DNA from: Candidatus Altimarinota bacterium
Lineage (GTDB): Bacteria; Patescibacteriota; Gracilibacteria; JAUYGZ01
DNA length: 64,000 nt
Assembly (NCBI GenBank): GCA_029233985.1
Contig: JARGOK010000001.1
Span: 433,096 to 497,095, forward strand
Direction of reading: 5' to 3'
Shown here: positions 1 through 8,454 of the stretch, piece by piece
Numbering within the stretch: position 1 is the first letter of the stretch
Layout: each line of letters opens with the position of its first letter
Notes under the pieces: model-generated
What the model saw: the letters and a program-made list of their open reading frames with translations, nothing else
What the model was told of the DNA's origin: nothing
Databases searched by the model: none
Position numbers and translations under genes: made by a program

Positions 1-218
1 TTATCGGAGAGTTTTGCATTGAGCGTAGTGATATCAATAGGCGTGTGCTCATTAAAGAGCTCAAGACAAGCCTCAAATACAATTGTATGCTTGTCGTGAT
101 AAAAATCATCAGCCTTTAAAAAATCTGCCACCTTTACCAAAGACTTATTGTCGATCATTATGGACCCCAAGATGGCTTTTTCAGCTTCTTCGGAATGTGG
201 AGGGAGTTGGAGAGCCAT
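1..218 (-). CDS. dnaB: Replicative DNA helicase DnaB, N-terminal part (runs off the window)
   Basis: Reading the minus strand from an ATG at 218 gives about 72 residues beginning MALQLPPHSEEAEKAILGSI, open to the window edge. The LPPHSEEAEKAILGSIM segment followed by DFYHDKHTIVFEAC and PIDITTL is the signature of the DnaB N-terminal domain, which mediates hexamer assembly and primase contact. The helicase unwinds DNA at the replication fork. The RecA-like motor domain lies outside the window, so activity cannot be judged. No Shine-Dalgarno sequence precedes the ATG. The neighbour on the plus strand is transcribed divergently. Confidence 0.9.
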   Translation of the reverse strand, partial: MALQLPPHSEEAEKAILGSIMIDNKSLVKVADFLKADDFYHDKHTIVFEACLELFNEHTPIDITTLNAKLSD

Positions 219-462
219 GGGAAACGAGGGTATGAAGGATATGAATGACATGAAAGATATTGAAGATTTCGAGACTACCGAGATAGTCGAGGTCATCAAG
301 ATCTAAATATTTTGAAAACGTGATAATCCTGAAAATTACAGAGGGGTTTTATTCTAGAGAATCATACTGCAAGAGGCAATGCTTGATGGTTAGATCTGCA
401 GATTTGACTTTCATGTGGAGTGGCCTGCCTTTAGAGTGTTTTTGAATACAAGAAGTAGTCTT

Positions 463-897
463 ATGAATATGAAAAAATTGGGTTTTATCGTCGTCTTTTG
501 CAGCTTTCTCCTGACCGGGTGTTCTTCTGGACCCGTGGTGAAACTTCCTGATGGAACTCGGGTGCATATTGAGATTGCCCAGACAAATGTAGAGAAACAA
601 GAAGGCCTGATGAATCGAACAGAAATGGACAATGACCAGGGTATGCTCTTTGTCTATGAAACAGAACAAGATATGGCTTTTTGGATGAAGAATACATTGA
701 TCCCGCTCGATATTATCTTCATTGGTTCGAACCAGAAAATTGTGGATATCCTCACTATGCAGCCCTGCAAAAAAGACCCATGTCCCAGCTACCCAGCAGA
801 TGCTCCTGCACAGTATGCCTTGGAAGTGAACGAGGGGATGGCTTCGGAATGGGGCCTTGAAATCGGAGACCTCCTTACTCTAGACCTTTCATCTTAA
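463..897 (+). CDS. DUF192-family lipoprotein
   Basis: The start is placed at ATG 463 because it gives a clean lipoprotein signal peptide: MNMKK, a hydrophobic stretch, then the lipobox LTGC with Cys at residue 20. The remaining 120 or so residues match the DUF192 family (NRTEMDNDQGMLFVY, MAFWMKNTLIPLDIIFI, YALEVNEG). Members are small secreted or lipid-anchored proteins of unknown biochemical role. The protein is 144 aa, a normal length. It ends 9 nt before the M24 peptidase gene and may be co-transcribed with it. The function is not established; the family assignment is firm. Confidence 0.85.
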   Translation: MNMKKLGFIVVFCSFLLTGCSSGPVVKLPDGTRVHIEIAQTNVEKQEGLMNRTEMDNDQGMLFVYETEQDMAFWMKNTLIPLDIIFIGSNQKIVDILTMQPCKKDPCPSYPADAPAQYALEVNEGMASEWGLEIGDLLTLDLSS

Positions 898-906
898 TAC
901 ATTCCC

Positions 907-1926
907 ATGATTAAACTTCTTTCAAGCGAAGCGCTTCTCATCACCAAATCAGAACACATCTTTTACCTGACCAATTTTGATGGCGAAGGATTTGTCATCG
1001 TGACGAAGGATGGCATCACTCTTGCAACCGACCAGCGCTACTGGCTGTTGGCGAAGGAAGTGAAGAAAAAGGGAGTGAAGCTGTTTGACCTGAAACATGG
1101 GTGGCCAGAGAAACTCAATGAAAGACTGAAGAAAATAAAGACGGTTTTGTTTGAAGAACGGAACCTGACCATTGCTGGTCTTGAGAGATGGAAGAAGATC
1201 TTGCCGAAGCGAAAGTGGAAGAAGTCTGGTGGCGTGGTAGAAAAGATGAGACTGATCAAGTCGGATGACGAATTGGAAAACTTGAGAGAGGCTGCCAGAA
1301 TTGGCGACAAAATTCTCAAGAGGGTGCTGAAGGAAATGAAGCCAGGTGTGACAGAGAAGACTATGGCGAATTTGTTTCGAAAGCACTCTGATGAACTGGC
1401 CAACGGTGTTTCATTTGACCCCATCGTCGCCTTTGGGAAGAACGGTGCTGTCCCCCATCACCATTCTGGATCGACAAAATTGAAAAAGAATGATGCGATC
1501 TTGATCGACCAAGGAGTGAACTACAAGGGGTATATGTCAGACATGACCCGCTGCTTTCAGATCGGAAAAGGAATCCCAGCTGTGAATGATATGCATGTTC
1601 AGTTACTCGAAGCTCAACAAGCTGGGGTGAATATGGTGAGAGCCGGGGTGAATATTAAGGATCTCTCAATCGCAGTTCGTGGAATACTAGGAAAAGACCA
1701 AAAGTACTTCACGCATAGTCTCGGACATGGAGTAGGAATTGAAATTCATGAAACACCAGGTGTCAGCTCTCGAACCGACATGGTCTTGAAAGCTGGAATG
1801 GTGATCACCATTGAACCAGGTCTCTACAAACCTGGTATTGGAGGAGTGCGGATTGAGGACACGGTGATTGTAACGGAGGATGGGTGTGAGGTGATCACGA
1901 AGAGCTCGAAGAAGACACAACTCTAA
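907..1926 (+). CDS. M24B-family metallopeptidase (Xaa-Pro aminopeptidase/dipeptidase type)
   Basis: This 339-aa protein has a short creatinase-like N-terminal domain (about 1-115) and a pita-bread catalytic domain (about 120-335). The metal ligands are visible in order: Asp pair in ILIDQGVNYKGYMSDMTR, His in HSLGHGVGIEIHE, Glu in ITIEPGLY and Glu in GVRIEDT. Enzymes of this type remove residues next to proline from peptides in the cytoplasm. Substrate preference (aminopeptidase P versus prolidase) cannot be decided from the sequence. The ATG at 907 follows the DUF192 stop by 9 nt. Confidence 0.9.
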   Translation: MIKLLSSEALLITKSEHIFYLTNFDGEGFVIVTKDGITLATDQRYWLLAKEVKKKGVKLFDLKHGWPEKLNERLKKIKTVLFEERNLTIAGLERWKKILPKRKWKKSGGVVEKMRLIKSDDELENLREAARIGDKILKRVLKEMKPGVTEKTMANLFRKHSDELANGVSFDPIVAFGKNGAVPHHHSGSTKLKKNDAILIDQGVNYKGYMSDMTRCFQIGKGIPAVNDMHVQLLEAQQAGVNMVRAGVNIKDLSIAVRGILGKDQKYFTHSLGHGVGIEIHETPGVSSRTDMVLKAGMVITIEPGLYKPGIGGVRIEDTVIVTEDGCEVITKSSKKTQL

Positions 1927-1957
1927 TCGTCCTCGGCCTGTACTTATTGGCATAATC

Positions 1958-1989
1958 TGATATAATGCTTTCTCGGCACGTTGCCGAGA
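1958..1989 (+). promoter_or_regulatory. Extended -10 promoter with a hairpin at the predicted mRNA 5' end
   Basis: TG-A-TATAAT at 1958-1966 is an extended -10 element. Immediately downstream, TCTCGGCA (1971-1978) and TGCCGAGA (1982-1989) form a perfect 8-bp stem with a 3-nt loop, so the Nudix transcript would begin with a hairpin. The hairpin has no U-tract and sits 45 nt before the ATG. A 5' stem of this sort may protect mRNA from 5'-end decay; that role is inference. Confidence 0.6.
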
Positions 1990-2034
1990 AGTTCTTTGAA
2001 TGTTCGTAAATATTGTGCAAAGGGATATATATCG

Positions 2035-2556
2035 ATGGCTGACAAGACACGTAGTGTTGGAGTGCTCATCACAACCAACCTCGAAGAAAAGCGCGTCGCC
2101 GTGCTTCAGATTCGTGGTTGTTTCAACACCGAGAAAATGAAGCCTGAATCCTGGATTGGTCTATGCCAGGTGACTGCTGCGGGCAAGCTTAGAGAGGGTG
2201 AAAGCCATATCGATGGAGCGCTTCGAGAAGTCAACGAGGAACTCGGAGGCTATGTCTCTGGCATGGTTAGAGGTCAAATGGGCTTTCGCGGCCATGCAAT
2301 TTGCATCACAGAAACTGATGTCGGTGACCAAGGGAGAAAGACCTACCACTTCTTCTTTCAAGACCCCAGCTTTCTCAAGTGGATTCGACTTGGGCCTTCA
2401 TCAGGCGGACTGATGCTCGTCGATAATGATGTGGAGATCCACGTCACGGGAAAAGAACACAACAAATCTTCTGTGTTCAATCCGAACGAGAAGGTCACCA
2501 TGTTCCGAGATGAATCAGATGCTGTCCTCAAAGCTCTCTTCGAGTATGACGACTGA
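2035..2556 (+). CDS. Nudix hydrolase
   Basis: The complete Nudix box is present: G-x5-E-x7-REVNEELGG around residues 50-72, the Mg-binding and catalytic helix of this superfamily. The product hydrolyses a nucleoside diphosphate linked to another moiety; the specific substrate cannot be read from the sequence. The start at ATG 2035 (MADKTRSVGVL) is preferred over a TTG at 1981, because the TTG lies inside the 5' hairpin of the promoter region. The length is 173 aa. The gene ends with TGA, showing that UGA is a stop in this genome. Confidence 0.85.
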   Translation: MADKTRSVGVLITTNLEEKRVAVLQIRGCFNTEKMKPESWIGLCQVTAAGKLREGESHIDGALREVNEELGGYVSGMVRGQMGFRGHAICITETDVGDQGRKTYHFFFQDPSFLKWIRLGPSSGGLMLVDNDVEIHVTGKEHNKSSVFNPNEKVTMFRDESDAVLKALFEYDD

Positions 2557-2617
2557 CCAACATTTGAAGAACAAACAGGGCCGACTCCAACACCTTTCTA
2601 TTTAGACTGCCTAACAA

Positions 2618-2944
2618 TTAACGCTTTATTTGCTGTGCATATTTTTCTTTCCAATCTGTACCCATAACAGATCTTACTTCTTCATCAATTTTTTGAAGTG
2701 CATTTTTTACAGTGGATACTGTTTCTTCATCCAAAGAAACGCCATCAACTAATGCTTCAATACGTGAGTAATAACGCTGAGCATAATACCCCTTGTAATT
2801 AAGAGCATCAGCTAACATTTTTTTTACAGACTTCATCACCTCTGCTTGACTCAATACATTTACTTGTTCTACAACCTCCTCTTCAACAACTTGAGATTCT
2901 TCTACCTCAGGGACAACAACATCTTGTGGTGATTCCATATTCAT
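2618..2944 (-). CDS. Hypothetical acidic protein
   Basis: This 108-aa protein has a strongly acidic, Val/Glu-rich N-terminal third (about residues 5-30) followed by a helical, Lys- and Tyr-containing region (KMLADALNYKGYYAQRYYSRIEAL). No signal peptide, membrane segment or known motif is visible. It converges with the Nudix gene and is followed on its 5' side by an intergenic repeat element. I do not recognise a family. Coding is supported by an ATG start and a protein-like composition. Confidence 0.6.
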   Translation of the reverse strand: MNMESPQDVVVPEVEESQVVEEEVVEQVNVLSQAEVMKSVKKMLADALNYKGYYAQRYYSRIEALVDGVSLDEETVSTVKNALQKIDEEVRSVMGTDWKEKYAQQIKR

Positions 2945-3006
2945 ACAATTAAGAAGTAAGTGTCTTCACATTATTTCTTTCTTTTCAATAATGCAAATAG
3001 GTCCAC

Positions 3007-3196
3007 CTTGTCATCTCGATCGAAATGGAGTGATAACGAAATGAAGCGGAGAGATCTCTACCACAGTCATTGAACTACATCATCCATTACTCATTAGTGA
3101 ATGAACGGTAATTCTTGATACCATAAGTGAGTGGAAGAGATTTCTCCGCTCGCCCTCCTCCAATAACACACCCCTCGGCTCGGTCGAAATGACAAG
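3007..3196. repeat. Dispersed intergenic repeat element, family A, with inverted ends
   Basis: The left end begins CTTGTCATCTCGATCG and reaches GCGGAGAGATCTCT at about 3055. The right end read on the minus strand begins CTTGTCATTTCGACCG and reaches GCGGAGAAATCTCT. The element is therefore bounded by imperfect inverted repeats of about 60 nt. Related copies lie near 29859, 41602, 45051 and 49757. It contains no ORF worth calling. Confidence 0.75.
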
Positions 3197-3218
3197 AGAT
3201 GGGCCTTTAGGAAAGGAC

Positions 3219-4982
3219 CTACTTCACCGTCACACTCTTCGCTAAATTCCTCGGCATATCAGGATTCAAACCTCGATGTGTACTGAGATAGTAAGCCAAG
3301 AGTTGAATAGGAATCAGGTTTACGATCGGTGAAGCGACTCCGGCATCTGGCACTCTAATCCAATGATCGTATGATTCGTGACGGAAGGCAGAGACTCCGA
3401 TGATATGGGCTCCCCTACTTTTGAGTTCAATCGTATTATTAATAATGTCTTGTTTCACTTCATCCTCAGCGATCAGAGAAATACATGGCGTCCCTTCGGT
3501 AATCAAAGCGATTGGACCGTGCTTGAGTTCACCTGCTGCAAACCCTTCGGCATGAATATAAGAGACTTCTTGAATCTTGATAGCGGCTTCGAGAGCCATT
3601 GGATAGTTGGCGGCTTTTCCAATAATATAGGCATTCTCTGCGTGGTCTATTTCGTCGGCTACTTCTTTGATAAATTCGAGGTAACGTGGATTGAGCATGT
3701 CATTGATCATGGCGGCCGTTTCGATCAACAGTTTTTTTCCTTCATCCAACTTCCCTGCCACAGCATAAGCAATGAGGAGTAGCAGGCTCAATTGTGAAGT
3801 GGCTGCTTTTGTAGAAGCGACTGCCTTCTCTGGACCGGCATTGATCAGAAGTGAAAAATCTGATTGTCGTGCGATTGATGATCCTTGAACATTCACTAGA
3901 GAGAGCACTTTGGCACCTTTTTCTTTGGCGACATTCATGGCTTCGAGGACATCTGCTGTTTCTCCACTTTGGGAGATCACGATAAGCAGACTTTCTGGAG
4001 TCAGGAAATGATGATAGATCGGAAACTCAGAAGAAGGTGCAAAGCTGACATGCTTTTCTGAGATGACAGAAAAGAAATACTTCCCTGCCATACAGACCTT
4101 ACCTGCTGTACCACATCCCGAGAGAAAGACTCCTGAAGAATTCTTGATGTACTCGGCAATCTTGACGATCTCTTCTTCATTCTGATTGATTGCTCTCATG
4201 ACCGTATCCTTTTGATCCATAATTTCCTTGAGCATGAAATGATCGTAGTCTCCTTTCTGTGCTTCTTCTTCGGTCCAATCGATGGTAATGGTTCGTTTTT
4301 CAATTTCGGAATCACTGAGGAGGTCGTAAAACCTTGCTTCAGTGTCGATGACCACGAGCTGATCATCATCGAGATAATTGACCTGTTGGGTGTACTGCAA
4401 GAAAGCTGGAATATCAGAGGCGAGGAAAAATTCTCCGTCTCCTACTCCGAGAATCAATGGAGAGCCTCTTCGGGCTGCGATCAATTTGTCGTCGTCTTGG
4501 TGCATTACGATGAAGGCATATCTCCCCTCGAGTTCTTCAGTTGATTTTTTTACGGCGCTTTCAAAATCCATCTCTTTACAGTGTTTTGAAATAAGCTCGG
4601 CGATGACTTCGGTATCTGTATCAGAGGTAAAATTGTGAGGCCCGAGTTCTGATTTGAGCTCTTGGTAGTTTTCAATAATTCCATTGTGAATAATGGTGAC
4701 CTTTCCATCTGATGAGACATGCGGATGAGCGTTCTCCTGAGTGACTCCTCCATGGGTTGCCCACCGTGAGTGACTCATAGCAATTGAAGATCCTTGATCA
4801 AGAAGTGGCTCATCTGAAGCTTCTGAGATCTTCCCGACCTGCTTGTGGACTTGGATGTTTTGATCTTTTTTCCAAGCAACCCCCCAGGAATCGTATCCTC
4901 GGTACTCGAGCTTTTTTAGCCCATCAAAGACGAGTTTTGCTGCTTCGGTCTGATGCCCTTTATAGGCGAATATTCCACACAT
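3219..4982 (-). CDS. glmS: Glutamine--fructose-6-phosphate aminotransferase (isomerizing)
   Basis: GlmS makes glucosamine-6-phosphate from fructose-6-phosphate and glutamine, the first step towards UDP-GlcNAc and peptidoglycan. The 587-aa product starts MCGIF, so Cys2 becomes the N-terminal nucleophile after Met removal. The glutaminase domain shows HSRWATHG and HNGIIENY. Two SIS domains follow (GCGTAGKVCMAG, SQSGETADVLEA, KIQEVSYIHAEGFAAGELKHGP). The C-terminus is DMPRNLAKSVTVK, as in canonical GlmS. It is monocistronic by spacing. Confidence 0.97.
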   Translation of the reverse strand: MCGIFAYKGHQTEAAKLVFDGLKKLEYRGYDSWGVAWKKDQNIQVHKQVGKISEASDEPLLDQGSSIAMSHSRWATHGGVTQENAHPHVSSDGKVTIIHNGIIENYQELKSELGPHNFTSDTDTEVIAELISKHCKEMDFESAVKKSTEELEGRYAFIVMHQDDDKLIAARRGSPLILGVGDGEFFLASDIPAFLQYTQQVNYLDDDQLVVIDTEARFYDLLSDSEIEKRTITIDWTEEEAQKGDYDHFMLKEIMDQKDTVMRAINQNEEEIVKIAEYIKNSSGVFLSGCGTAGKVCMAGKYFFSVISEKHVSFAPSSEFPIYHHFLTPESLLIVISQSGETADVLEAMNVAKEKGAKVLSLVNVQGSSIARQSDFSLLINAGPEKAVASTKAATSQLSLLLLIAYAVAGKLDEGKKLLIETAAMINDMLNPRYLEFIKEVADEIDHAENAYIIGKAANYPMALEAAIKIQEVSYIHAEGFAAGELKHGPIALITEGTPCISLIAEDEVKQDIINNTIELKSRGAHIIGVSAFRHESYDHWIRVPDAGVASPIVNLIPIQLLAYYLSTHRGLNPDMPRNLAKSVTVK

Positions 4983-5101
4983 GGAAGAAAAAGAAAGGTA
5001 AGAATTGTAGGAGCTTTGGGAAAGGTGAGAACAAAGTAAGAATACTGGATCCTCATAAAAGGTCCTCTTACAAGGTCTATTCTAATGATTGAACGCTCTC
5101 C

Positions 5102-5129
5102 TTGCAAATGTTCTCAGGACGGTTATTAT
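5102..5129 (+). promoter_or_regulatory. Sigma70-type promoter of the RlpA-like gene
   Basis: TTGCAA at 5102-5107 and TATTAT at 5124-5129 are separated by 16 bp. The expected transcription start leaves a leader of roughly 15 nt before ATG 5152, with no Shine-Dalgarno sequence. Confidence 0.6.
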
Positions 5130-5151
5130 ACCAGGGACTTTAGATAAAATC

Positions 5152-5862
5152 ATGCATAAAAGAAGAATCGTATTGGCCTTCATATTGGCTTTTGGACTGG
5201 CTTTCCCGGCGAGTGCTCATGCCAACAATAATCGAACCCAACTGCAGACGAAGCGCATCGAAGCACGACAGTTGCTGATGAAAATCAAGCGGCTTTTTCC
5301 AGATAGCAACTACCGACTAGAATTAGAAAGAGATCTTGACCAAGTCCTCAACGATATCAAAGCCCTTCGAGAAAAAAAGACCACTACACCTGCTGAGGCA
5401 GCAACAGCCCCTGCTCAGACCATATCTTCAACTCCTTCTGTTACCATTTCTCAAAATCTGAGTGCTGCTCAACTACGTGCTCAAGACCGTCGAAAACGAC
5501 TACGACTCAGCCCTGTAAAAGTAAAAAGAGTTGTTGTGGATGCACCAGTAGTTTCTCAGAACCCTGTCTATCAAGGAAAAGCCAGTTATTATGCGGAGTT
5601 TTTTAACGGCAGACGAACAGCTTCTGGCACGACATTCTCAAATGGAGATATGACTGCAGCGCATCGTACCCTCTCCTTTGGAAGCACCGTAAAAGTAACC
5701 AGCAAAGCATCTGGAAAGAGCATTATCGTAACCATTACTGATAGAGGCCCCTACGTAGATGGAAGAATTATCGACCTCACATCTAGAGGTTTTTCTGAAT
5801 TGGAACCTCTTTCTCGAGGAGTCATTGATGTTGAGATTGAAATACTCCACGAGGTGAAATAA
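5152..5862 (+). CDS. rlpA: RlpA-like double-psi beta-barrel secreted protein
   Basis: The protein begins MHKRRIVLAFILAFGLAF and then PASAHA, a classical Sec signal peptide cleaved near residue 24. A charged helical linker (about 30-80) and a low-complexity Thr/Ala stretch follow. Residues about 145-236 form the RlpA double-psi barrel: GKASYYAEFFNGRRTASGT, AAHRTLSFGSTVKVT and VTITDRGPYVDGRIIDLT, with the acidic residue of DRGP and the conserved His. RlpA proteins bind or cleave denuded peptidoglycan glycan strands. ATG 5152 is preferred over TTG 5089 because it gives the signal peptide and sits just after a promoter. Confidence 0.85.
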   Translation: MHKRRIVLAFILAFGLAFPASAHANNNRTQLQTKRIEARQLLMKIKRLFPDSNYRLELERDLDQVLNDIKALREKKTTTPAEAATAPAQTISSTPSVTISQNLSAAQLRAQDRRKRLRLSPVKVKRVVVDAPVVSQNPVYQGKASYYAEFFNGRRTASGTTFSNGDMTAAHRTLSFGSTVKVTSKASGKSIIVTITDRGPYVDGRIIDLTSRGFSELEPLSRGVIDVEIEILHEVK

Positions 5863-5912
5863 TTAGACTTTTCATCTCAATGTAGTACAATAACTCTATC
5901 TTCACTTTTTCT

Positions 5913-6143
5913 ATGAATGGACTCTTTTGGCTCTTCTTGATTTTTCAGATCTGCTCTGCAGTACTCTGCCTGACAGCCACACGCTCAACGTGCCGATATC
6001 TCTCTAAGCATCGCGTACTCCCAAAATCTCGATATGTGCTTTTTGGGTTTGTGAAGATTCGTCATTTAGCGCTTATTTACGTCATTGGAATTCTTTCTCT
6101 GAGCACACTCACAGTAATACGCGCTCTTTTTTTTATGATCTAG
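5913..6143 (+). CDS. Small two-helix membrane protein
   Basis: This 76-aa protein has one hydrophobic segment at residues 4-22 and a second at about 50-72, separated by a basic loop (RSTCRYLSKHRVLPKSRY). It belongs to no family I recognise. It ends one base before the ATG of the PH-domain protein, so the two are almost certainly co-transcribed and perhaps translationally coupled, which suggests a shared membrane role. Confidence 0.65.
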   Translation: MNGLFWLFLIFQICSAVLCLTATRSTCRYLSKHRVLPKSRYVLFGFVKIRHLALIYVIGILSLSTLTVIRALFFMI

Positions 6144-6144
6144 T

Positions 6145-6756
6145 ATGAGATTTTGGAAATACATCCTCGGCTTTGATCCGAATCGTATGAGACTTTTTCC
6201 AGGTCAGCAACCTGGTGAAGAAATCGAACTTATGACCGTTCGACATTGGATTATTTTAATTCCTTTTTTTGGACAATTAATTGTCCTTTCACTTGGTTTA
6301 TTATGGCTCAATTACGGATTGTTGTCCGCTCAGCTCCCTGAGGAATTATTTTTTTATACGAACGTCATTGCTGTTTCTACGCTAGTCCATGCTTTCTTTA
6401 TGAAAATGTTCAATCACTACCTCCGAGTTATTATTATTACAAACTATAGAGTGATTGATATCAGAAACACGATATTCTTTTATCGTGAGCGCGAGAGTAT
6501 TCCGATGTCGAACATCCAGGATTTCCGTGTCAAACAACACGGCCTTCTTCCACGTATTTTTAAATATGGAGAACTGTATGTCATCGGTGCGAATTCTGAG
6601 ATTCAATACCACCTGAAGTGTATTCCCAATGTCAATATGGTCCATCATCTTCTATCAGGATTGCATCAAATCAACCTCATGCAACAACAAGGACACATGA
6701 GACAACAACAAGAGACTACACAATGGCAGCAGCTGCCTCCTCAAGTCGAGCAATAG
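6145..6756 (+). CDS. Bacterial PH-domain (bPH2/DUF304-like) membrane protein
   Basis: The 203-aa product has two hydrophobic segments (about 33-55 and 63-90), then a PH-like domain: NYRVIDIRNTIFFYRERESI, SNIQDFRVKQHG and IFKYGELYVIGANSE. This is the arrangement of bPH2 membrane proteins whose biochemical role is mostly unknown. A Gln-rich tail closes the protein. Its last 41 nt overlap the 3' end of convergent gltX, so the C-terminal Gln-rich tail is read from the same DNA as the GltX C-terminus. Confidence 0.8.
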   Translation: MRFWKYILGFDPNRMRLFPGQQPGEEIELMTVRHWIILIPFFGQLIVLSLGLLWLNYGLLSAQLPEELFFYTNVIAVSTLVHAFFMKMFNHYLRVIIITNYRVIDIRNTIFFYRERESIPMSNIQDFRVKQHGLLPRIFKYGELYVIGANSEIQYHLKCIPNVNMVHHLLSGLHQINLMQQQGHMRQQQETTQWQQLPPQVEQ

Positions 6757-8260
6757 TCTTTTCTTTGCCGAGAACCCAAGCACTTTCGAAGGCTCCTGGT
6801 GAAAACTCTACATGAGTGAGAGCTACTCTCATTGGCCAGAGAACCTGACCATTCTTTAGTCCTGACTCTTTAATAGCAGTGATGAGGACTTCTTTTATAT
6901 GGTTTTCATCCCAGTTTTCACTACCTCTCAGCTCTTTGATACAGATTGCCAATGCCTTACTTGCCATTGGGAGGTCTACACCCATCCGCTCACTGAGAAA
7001 AAAGTCATTATTGAGTTCTGGAGCATCGAAGTAAAACGAAATAAACTCATTTACCTTTTGAGGTTCGGATACAATCTTATCTTTTACCGCATAAAGACAT
7101 CTTTTGAGAAACAACTCATCACGTTCTTCCTTGCTATCGAGGTGCTCTGCGACTATTTCGTGCAGTTTCTCAGCGAATATGTATCGACCTTCGTCCCCAA
7201 TGACATTGAGTTTGAACCCACCTTGCTTTGTTTGTTGTGCTTCGATATTGAGCCCCTTCTCCTCTGCGTACTCTTTGAGCTGACGTTGCTTCCAGATCTC
7301 ACGAAACCAGTTGAGTTTTTCGAGATTGAAGACTGCACCTGCTTTTTGAACTTTATTCAAATCAAACTCAGCTACTAATTCTTCTAGAGAATATATCTCT
7401 CTTGTACCACCTGGGTTCCATCCGAGGAAGGCGATAAAATTATTGAGTTCCTCCTTTTTGTAGCCTTTTGCCATGTAGTCTTCTACAGCAACGTCTCCTT
7501 GTCGTTTTGAAAGCTTGCTTCGGTCTTCATTGAGAATAAGAGGAAGATGTGAGAATTGAGGTGCCTCCCAACCGAATGCTTTGTACAATAAAATATGCTT
7601 TGGGGTAGATGGCAACCATTCTTCTCCGCGGATAACGTGTGTCACGCCCATGAGATGATCGTCCACAACGTTTGCCAAATGATAAGTCGGAAAACTGTCG
7701 GATTTGAGGAGAACTTGGTCATCTACAAGATGAGAGGCAAACTTCACCTTTCCTCTGACGATATCTTCAAAAACGATGAGTTCCTCTTTTGGAACCTTTA
7801 GACGAACCACATGAGACAATCCTTCTTCTCGCTTTGATTGAACCTCCGATTCAGTCAATCCACGGCAGTGACCGTCGTATCCTGTGGGTAATTTTGAAGC
7901 TTCTTGCTTTTGTCGAACTTCTTCCAGCCTTTCTGAGCTACAAAAACATTTGTATGCTTTTCCATTATCAATGAGCTCTTGTGAGTATTTTTGGTAGAGT
8001 TCAGTCCGATCAGACTGTCGGTAGGGACCATTATCTCCACCGACATGAGGACCCTCATCGAAACTTAGACCAGCCCACTCCAGAGATTTGATGAGATTTT
8101 CTTCAGCCCCTTCTACTTGACGGTTCTGATCGGTATCTTCTATTCGGAGAATAAGCTTTCCCCCAGCTTTTTTTGCAAACAAATAAGCATAGAGAGCAGT
8201 TCGGAGTCCTCCTACATGGAGATAACCTGTTGGAGATGGAGCAAAACGTGTGACAACCAT
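6716..8260 (-). CDS. gltX: Glutamyl-tRNA synthetase
   Basis: This class I synthetase charges tRNA-Glu with glutamate, and in organisms without GlnRS often also tRNA-Gln for later amidation; which applies here is not visible. The 514-aa sequence has the HIGH-type motif in FAPSPTGYLHVGGLRTAL and the KMSKS-type motif KLSKRQG. A zinc-type knot CFC...YDGHC lies near residues 108-132. The C-terminal anticodon-binding region is full length. The gene overlaps the convergent PH-domain gene by 41 nt. Confidence 0.96.
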   Translation of the reverse strand: MVVTRFAPSPTGYLHVGGLRTALYAYLFAKKAGGKLILRIEDTDQNRQVEGAEENLIKSLEWAGLSFDEGPHVGGDNGPYRQSDRTELYQKYSQELIDNGKAYKCFCSSERLEEVRQKQEASKLPTGYDGHCRGLTESEVQSKREEGLSHVVRLKVPKEELIVFEDIVRGKVKFASHLVDDQVLLKSDSFPTYHLANVVDDHLMGVTHVIRGEEWLPSTPKHILLYKAFGWEAPQFSHLPLILNEDRSKLSKRQGDVAVEDYMAKGYKKEELNNFIAFLGWNPGGTREIYSLEELVAEFDLNKVQKAGAVFNLEKLNWFREIWKQRQLKEYAEEKGLNIEAQQTKQGGFKLNVIGDEGRYIFAEKLHEIVAEHLDSKEERDELFLKRCLYAVKDKIVSEPQKVNEFISFYFDAPELNNDFFLSERMGVDLPMASKALAICIKELRGSENWDENHIKEVLITAIKESGLKNGQVLWPMRVALTHVEFSPGAFESAWVLGKEKTIARLEEAAAAIV

Positions 8261-8404
8261 AAGAATTGATGTAAAAACTCTAGAAATAGGAATGTGGTCT
8301 TAGCTATGGGATTTTAGCAAACCCTATACTATATTCATAGGCTAGTCAGTTTCACAAACTGATGATTTTCTTAACGATCTCGCGAAGTGGAGGGGCGTTT
8401 TACC

Positions 8405-8432
8405 TTGTTCTTTAGATGATCAAGACTATAAT
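8405..8432 (+). promoter_or_regulatory. Promoter of the ion permease
   Basis: TTGTTC at 8405-8410 and a perfect TATAAT at 8427-8432 are 16 bp apart. The promoter lies 22 bp upstream of ATG 8455, which supports that ATG over the in-frame ATG at 8416. Confidence 0.55.
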
Positions 8433-8454
8433 ACCGAGGTCTTATTCCCCGCCT

